DNA from: Actinomycetota bacterium
GTDB taxonomy: Bacteria > Actinomycetota > Thermoleophilia > Miltoncostaeales > Miltoncostaeaceae
Direction of reading: 5' to 3'
Assembly (NCBI GenBank): GCA_947475125.1
Contig: CANJMX010000022.1
Span: forward strand, 1-15,535
Length of the DNA stretch: 15,535 nt
Within the stretch, counting starts at the first letter, position 1, and each line of letters starts with the position of its first letter. The notes below the pieces were generated by a model. That model saw nothing but the letters and a program-made list of their open reading frames with translations, ran no database searches and had not been told where the DNA came from. Made by a program: the position numbers and the translations under genes. Shown here piece by piece: positions 11,400 to 15,535 of this stretch.

Positions 11400-12488
11400 A
11401 TGCGGGGTCTTATCTTCAATGGCGATCAAGATGTACGCGTCGAGGACGTGCCGGACGCACAGATCGAGAAGCCGACCGATGCCGTGGTGAAGGTGACCAT
11501 GGCAGCCATCTGCGGCTCGGACCTGCACATCCTGAACGCCGGCACGGCCTTTGGGTTTGAACCCGGCTCGCGCCTTGGTCATGAGTTCATCGGAACGGTC
11601 GAGGAGGTGGGCGCCGAGGTGAAAAACCTGCGCCCCGGCGACCGCGTTCTTGCCTCGTGCTCGGTGCTCGACGGCACCTGCCCCATGTGCATGGAGCACC
11701 TGCACTCGTCGTGCAACTCGTGGTCGCTGTTTGGCTGGGCGCCCCGTACGTGGCAGCACGGCGGCGGCCCGCAGGGTGGCCAGAGCGAGTACGTGCGCGT
11801 GCCGCTGGCAGCCACCACCCTGGTGCAGATGCCGGACGAGTTCGCCGGCCTGGACCGCCAGAAGACCATGTTGCCGCTGGTGGACGTGATGTCCACTGGG
11901 TGGCACGGCCTGCGCAAGGCCGGCATGAAGCCCGGCTACAACGTGGTGGTCATTGGTGACGGTGCGGTTGGCCTCTCGGCCATTCACGGCGCGTCGGCGA
12001 TGGACGGCGCCAGCATCATCGCGCTGGGGCACCACGAGGACCGCCTCGCCGTTGCCCGTGAGCTCGGCGCCACCGGCGTGATCACGGCCCGCGAGCCGGA
12101 AGAGATCAGGGAACTTGTGATGGAGATGACCAACGGCGAGGGTGCCCACGTGGTGGTTGATTCCATCAGTGGCAAGTCGTCAATGGTTGCGGCACACGCC
12201 ACGGTGCGCGCCGGCGGATCCATCGCCTGCCTCGGTATGGATCACTTCATGCAGAACGTGCCCGAGATCAACTGGTTCGACCAGTTCCTGCGCAACATCA
12301 CCATCACCGGCGGTCTGGTGCCGGGCCCGGCCTACTTCGGCGAGTTGCTCGACGCGGTGAAGGCCGGACGGGTTGACCCCGCACCGCTCCTCACCACCGA
12401 GCTTTCGCTGGAGGAGGCCCCTGACGGCTACCGCAAAATGCAGTCGCGTGAAGAGGGCGTCATCAAGGTGTGCCTCGTTCCCGCATGA
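11400..12488 (+). CDS. Zinc-dependent medium-chain alcohol dehydrogenase
   Basis: An NAD(P)-dependent oxidoreductase of the medium-chain zinc family; substrate unknown. The product is 362 residues. The catalytic zinc site is C38 (ICGSDLH), H61-E62 (GHE) and probably D162 (LVDVMSTGWHG), the Asp-ligand arrangement of formaldehyde-dehydrogenase-like members. The structural zinc lobe reads D91-G-T-C94-P-M-C97 and C105, so the first of the usual four cysteines is aspartate. The Rossmann motif GDGAVGLSA (186-194) is followed by an ALGHHEDR loop in place of the acidic residue typical of strict NAD specificity, so cofactor choice is open. The gene starts a tight cluster: its TGA overlaps the ATG of the nucleotidyltransferase gene. 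It has a Shine-Dalgarno and a short leader. Confidence 0.92.
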   Translation: MRGLIFNGDQDVRVEDVPDAQIEKPTDAVVKVTMAAICGSDLHILNAGTAFGFEPGSRLGHEFIGTVEEVGAEVKNLRPGDRVLASCSVLDGTCPMCMEHLHSSCNSWSLFGWAPRTWQHGGGPQGGQSEYVRVPLAATTLVQMPDEFAGLDRQKTMLPLVDVMSTGWHGLRKAGMKPGYNVVVIGDGAVGLSAIHGASAMDGASIIALGHHEDRLAVARELGATGVITAREPEEIRELVMEMTNGEGAHVVVDSISGKSSMVAAHATVRAGGSIACLGMDHFMQNVPEINWFDQFLRNITITGGLVPGPAYFGELLDAVKAGRVDPAPLLTTELSLEEAPDGYRKMQSREEGVIKVCLVPA

Positions 12489-13858
12489 GTGAGCTGACGG
12501 ACCAGCTGGAGGCCGCCGGGCAGTCCCGCCTGGCGGCCTCCGTGTCCGCTCTCGCGGGCGATGCGCACGACCGGCTGGCCCTGCAGTGTGCGGGGCTCGA
12601 CCTGTCGCTTGTGCAGCGCCTGGTGCAGACCATGGTGCGGTCCCCACAGGGGGAGGCGCACAGGGTTGAGATCAGTCCCGCACACGTGGACCGCATTGCC
12701 GACCACCCCGCTGGCCGCGCCGAGGCCCGGGCGGTGGGGGAGCAGGCGCTTCGCGACAACCGCGTGGCCGTGGTGCTGCTTGCCGGGGGGCAGGGCACGC
12801 GCCTCGGGTTTGACTCTCCCAAGGGCATGTTCCGCATTGGGCCCGTCACCCTGCACTCATTGTTTGCCATCCACGCGGCGGGTGTCGGGGCGACGCGCCG
12901 CGATTACGGGTGCGACCTGCCCTTCTGGCTCATGACATCCCCGGAGAATGACGCCGAGACCATGGCGTTCTTCCAGAAGCACGCGATGTTCGGCCTCGAC
13001 CCACGCACGGTTGGCACCTTCGTGCAGGGCATGCTGCCCGCGGTTGATCCCACCACGGGCGACATCCTGCGTGAGGCTCCCGATCAACTGGTGCTCTCAC
13101 CCGACGGCCATGGCGGCATCTTCCGCGCCATGGGCCGCGCCGCGGTGCTGGGTGACCTGGAGGAGCGCGGAATCGACGTGATCATGACCATGCAGGTGGA
13201 TAACCCGCTTACGCGCCCGGCCGACCCGGAGCTTGTCGGTGCGCACCTCATGGCCCGGGCCGAGATGAGCACGCTGGTGGTCGCCAAGACCTCAGCCGAG
13301 GAGCACATGGGCGTGATGGCCACCGTTGACGGCCGCACTGCACTGGTGGAGTACAGCGACCTGCCCAAGGAGTTGGAGCAGGCCCGCGACCCCGATGGCG
13401 CGCTCACGTACTGGGCCGGGTCAACGGGTGTGCACTGTCTGGACCGCGGGTTCGCGATGCGCATTGCGAGCGGGGAGGTGGAACTGCCATTTCACCGCGC
13501 CGAGAAGCGGGTGGCCACGGTGGACGCCCCCGACCCGCAGGCACCGAACGCCGTCAAGTTTGAGGCCTTCATGTTTGACGCCCTGCCGCTTGCAGCCCGT
13601 ACGGCGACCATCGAGATGGACCGCGAGGAGCGCTTCGCACCGGTGAAGAACGCCGAGGGTGCCGACTCGCCCGACACCTGCCGCGCGGCGATGGTGGCGC
13701 GGGCATCGCGATGGCTCGAGAGCTCGGGCGTCACCGTGCCTGACGGGGCGGTGGTGGAGATTGATCCGCGCTTCGCGCAGGACCCAGCCGACCTGCACGG
13801 CCGCGTGCCCACCGACCTCGTCATTGACGAGCCGGTGTACTTCCCGCCGCCCGCGTAG
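12485..13858 (+). CDS. UDPGP-family (UAP1-like) UTP:sugar-1-phosphate uridylyltransferase
   Basis: Transfers UMP from UTP to a hexose- or N-acetylhexosamine-1-phosphate to make a UDP-sugar. The product is 457 residues. After an N-terminal helical region (1-92) comes the nucleotide loop L-A-G-G-Q-G-T-R-L-G (99-108) with PKG (112-114). Then follow SPDGHGGIFRA (205-215), the metal/substrate region MQVDNPL (236-242), VKFEAFMFD (357-365) and FAPVKNAEGADSPDT (384-398). The order and the NAVKFE and PVKN blocks match eukaryotic-type UDP-N-acetylhexosamine pyrophosphorylases (UAP1) better than bacterial GalU or GlmU. ATG at 12485 lies in an ATGA overlap with the dehydrogenase stop; a GTG at 12470 is an in-frame alternative but has no support. 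The methyltransferase gene follows after two bases. Exact sugar unknown. Confidence 0.9.
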   Translation: MSELTDQLEAAGQSRLAASVSALAGDAHDRLALQCAGLDLSLVQRLVQTMVRSPQGEAHRVEISPAHVDRIADHPAGRAEARAVGEQALRDNRVAVVLLAGGQGTRLGFDSPKGMFRIGPVTLHSLFAIHAAGVGATRRDYGCDLPFWLMTSPENDAETMAFFQKHAMFGLDPRTVGTFVQGMLPAVDPTTGDILREAPDQLVLSPDGHGGIFRAMGRAAVLGDLEERGIDVIMTMQVDNPLTRPADPELVGAHLMARAEMSTLVVAKTSAEEHMGVMATVDGRTALVEYSDLPKELEQARDPDGALTYWAGSTGVHCLDRGFAMRIASGEVELPFHRAEKRVATVDAPDPQAPNAVKFEAFMFDALPLAARTATIEMDREERFAPVKNAEGADSPDTCRAAMVARASRWLESSGVTVPDGAVVEIDPRFAQDPADLHGRVPTDLVIDEPVYFPPPA

Positions 13859-13860
13859 CC

Positions 13861-14631
13861 GTGGCAGTGACGCGCGACTGGGATGGGGGCTCGTACGACA
13901 GGATTTCCGCGCCCATGCTCGCGATGGGCCTTGATGTGCTGGACCGGCTGCACCTGCGGGGCGATGAGGTGGTGCTCGATGCCGGGTGTGGATCGGGCCG
14001 GGTGGCTGAGGCCCTGCTGCACCGGCTGCCGCGCGGCCGCGTGATCGCCGTGGATGGGTCGGCGTCGATGATCGACGCCGCCCGCGCGAGACTTGGCATG
14101 CATTCCAACCTTGAGTTGGTGCACGCGGATCTGATGCACCTCGACCTCGGGGGCGTGGAGTGCGACGCCGTGCTCTCGACGGCGACCTTCCACTGGGTGC
14201 CCGACCATGTGGGCATGCTGGGGTGCCTGCGGGGCGCCATGCGAACGGGCGCGCAGCTTGCCGCGCAGTGCGGGGGCTTCGGCAACATCGATGCCGTACA
14301 CCGTGCCGCCGCCGTGGTGGCGCTGCGCACACCCTTTGCACACTCATTCGCCGGGTGGGTGGGCCCCTGGAACTTCCGCAGGCCCGAGGATATGGCCGAC
14401 GACCTCCGTGCCGCCGGCTTCGACGACGTGCGGTGCCGTCTGGTGCCGCGCCCCGTGGTGCCCGATGACCCGGTGGAGTGGTTTCGCACCATCGTGCTTG
14501 GCTCACATATCGAACGGCTGCCCGACGACCTGCGCGACCCCTTCGTGCGGGCCGTGGTTGACCTGATGCCCGCCCCGGTGACGGTCGACTACGTGCGCCT
14601 CGACATCGACGCGGTGGCTGCGGCTACCTGA
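13861..14631 (+). CDS. Class I SAM-dependent methyltransferase (trans-aconitate-type)
   Basis: Transfers a methyl group from S-adenosylmethionine to a small molecule, probably in the cytoplasm. The product is 256 residues. Motif I is VVLDAGCGSGRVAEALL (37-53); the acidic end of strand 2 is AVDGSASMIDAAR (63-75); motif II-like VHADLMHLDL follows at 87-96; and motif IV-like DAVLSTATFHWVPDH (102-116) resembles trans-aconitate methyltransferase. The C-terminal half (HSFAGWVGPWNF, then EDMADDLRAAGFDDV) matches that subgroup in layout. Start GTG at 13861 is two bases after the nucleotidyltransferase stop and depends on coupled translation. The substrate is not determined by the sequence. Its last eight bases overlap the convergent ispH gene. 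Confidence 0.88.
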   Translation: MAVTRDWDGGSYDRISAPMLAMGLDVLDRLHLRGDEVVLDAGCGSGRVAEALLHRLPRGRVIAVDGSASMIDAARARLGMHSNLELVHADLMHLDLGGVECDAVLSTATFHWVPDHVGMLGCLRGAMRTGAQLAAQCGGFGNIDAVHRAAAVVALRTPFAHSFAGWVGPWNFRRPEDMADDLRAAGFDDVRCRLVPRPVVPDDPVEWFRTIVLGSHIERLPDDLRDPFVRAVVDLMPAPVTVDYVRLDIDAVAAAT

Positions 14632-15535
14632 TCTGCGGCGGCAGGGCGAACACCACGCCCTCGTCGGTTGGTACCTCGCTGCCTCCGCGTGCGTAGCCCT
14701 TGGTCTCGAGGAATTCGAGCACCTCGCGTACGAGCACCTCGGGCGCCGATGCGCCGGCGGTGAGCGCCACGCGGGGATGGCTCTCAAGCCAGGCCGGATC
14801 GAGGTCGTCGACGCCATCGATGAGGTACGACGCCGCACCACCGGCCCGGGCCACCTCCACAAGGCGCTGTGAGTTGGATGAGTTCTGCGATCCCACCACC
14901 AGCACCAGTTCGGGCGCACGGGTGGCATCAGCGCTCACGGCGCCCTTCACGGCGTCCTGCCGGTTCTGCGTGGCGTAACAGATGTCACTGCTGGTGGGCG
15001 ACTGCAGCGCGGGGAACCTTCGGCGCAGCACGGCAATGATCTCGGCGGTGTCATCCAGCGAGAGGGTGGTCTGGGTGGTGAGGGCAACGTTCTCAGGGTC
15101 GGGAACCTCAACGGTCTCCGCCTGTGCGACATCCTCAACCACGATGACCCGCTCGGGGGCCTCGCCGCGGGTGCCGATGACCTCGTCGTGCTGCACGTGC
15201 CCCACCAGCAGCACGGTGGCGCCCTTCCCGGCATACCTGCGCACCTCGGCGTGCACCTTGCTGACGAGGGGGCAGGTGGCATCGATCACCTCGAGGTTGC
15301 GCGCAGCGCAGCGTGCGTAGATGTCGGGTGCGCTGCCGTGGGCCGACAGCACGATGACCGCGCCCTCCGGCACCTCTTCGGGGGTATCCACGAACACCGC
15401 GCCCTTGTCGGCAAGGGTCTTCACCACATACTGGTTGTGCACGATCTCGCCGCGCACGTAGATGGGTGCCCCGCGATCCTCGAGCAGCCGGTCAACGGTC
15501 TCGATGGCGCGGTCGACGCCCGCGCAGTAGCCGCG
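14624..15535 (-). CDS. ispH: 4-hydroxy-3-methylbut-2-enyl diphosphate reductase, partial at 5' end
   Basis: Last step of the MEP isoprenoid pathway: reduces HMBPP to IPP and DMAPP with a [4Fe-4S] cluster in the cytoplasm. 303 residues are in view, running off the window edge near the true N-terminus. The first visible block is RGYCAGVDRAI, whose cysteine (15526-15524) is the first cluster ligand. The second is DATCPLVSKVH and the third DICYATQNRQ. Substrate-binding residues are also present: EIVHN (His), SAHG, GHVQHDEVIGT (His and Glu), TTQTTLS and NSSNSQRL. All three cluster cysteines and the active-site glutamate are intact, so it should be active. Few residues seem to be missing upstream. 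It lies convergent to the methyltransferase gene with an 8-base overlap of stops. Confidence 0.96.
   Translation of the reverse strand, partial: RGYCAGVDRAIETVDRLLEDRGAPIYVRGEIVHNQYVVKTLADKGAVFVDTPEEVPEGAVIVLSAHGSAPDIYARCAARNLEVIDATCPLVSKVHAEVRRYAGKGATVLLVGHVQHDEVIGTRGEAPERVIVVEDVAQAETVEVPDPENVALTTQTTLSLDDTAEIIAVLRRRFPALQSPTSSDICYATQNRQDAVKGAVSADATRAPELVLVVGSQNSSNSQRLVEVARAGGAASYLIDGVDDLDPAWLESHPRVALTAGASAPEVLVREVLEFLETKGYARGGSEVPTDEGVVFALPPQIR

Noticed and set aside
13421..14506. 361-residue minus-strand open frame antisense to the nucleotidyltransferase and methyltransferase
   Set aside because: Arg/Pro-rich shadow of two well-supported genes.
1..15535. CRISPR array, transposase, integrase, toxin-antitoxin, tRNA or rRNA
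   Set aside because: No regularly spaced repeats, terminal inverted repeats with transposase, cloverleaf or rRNA-like sequence was seen on either strand.

Overview
The window is G+C-rich (about two-thirds by eye), densely coded bacterial chromosome. Gene content points to an actinobacterium, perhaps a deep-branching class such as Thermoleophilia; this is inference from family resemblance and cannot be proven from the window. Supporting signs are actinobacterial-style S6/SSB, DUF427, LOG-family and secreted proteins, together with a coproheme decarboxylase that carries the Firmicutes-type residue set. There are 19 protein genes, two of them cut by the window edges. I see no tRNA, rRNA, CRISPR array, insertion sequence or phage gene, and no gene-free stretch above 300 bases.

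Layout. 1-562 (minus): rpsF-ssb, the head of the usual rpsF-ssb-rpsR-rplI operon; rpsF appears to start at a rare ATT codon behind a strong Shine-Dalgarno. 563-1858: a structured intergenic region, a small one-helix membrane protein and a secreted purple-acid-phosphatase-like enzyme. 1947-3405 (minus): a secreted two-repeat protein followed by a LOG-family protein. 3492-5612: a secreted L,D-transpeptidase and two unrecognised proteins. 5671-8390: a secreted PQQ-type sugar dehydrogenase and a Tat-exported berberine-bridge-type FAD oxidase. 8391-9175 (minus): a small helical protein translationally coupled to a DUF427 protein. 9219-9992: coproheme decarboxylase (chdC/hemQ). 9989-11310 (minus): low-molecular-weight phosphatase plus fructosamine-kinase-family protein, a probable protein-deglycation pair. 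11400-14631: zinc alcohol dehydrogenase, UAP1-like nucleotidyltransferase and SAM methyltransferase, tightly coupled. 14624-15535 (minus): ispH, partial.

The most striking property is architectural. Ten gene starts, on both strands, have no Shine-Dalgarno but carry a -10-like hexamer (TAnnnT, once CAGCAT) exactly 6-8 bases before the start codon, which puts the predicted transcription start on the start codon itself: leaderless mRNAs. A minority of genes (ssb, rpsF, the phosphatase, the alcohol dehydrogenase) have clear Shine-Dalgarno sequences instead, and others are coupled by ATGA overlaps or 2-4 base gaps. Compaction is extreme. Three of four convergent gene pairs abut or overlap at their stop codons, one stop codon forms half of the next promoter, and two divergent promoter pairs share or mirror their -10 elements.

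I found no defence, mobile or secondary-metabolite system. The best candidates for new biology are the ATT start and inverted repeat at rpsF, the symmetric divergent promoters, the alternative hairpins at 4337-4375, the two-repeat secreted protein and the unrecognised genes at 4407-5612.
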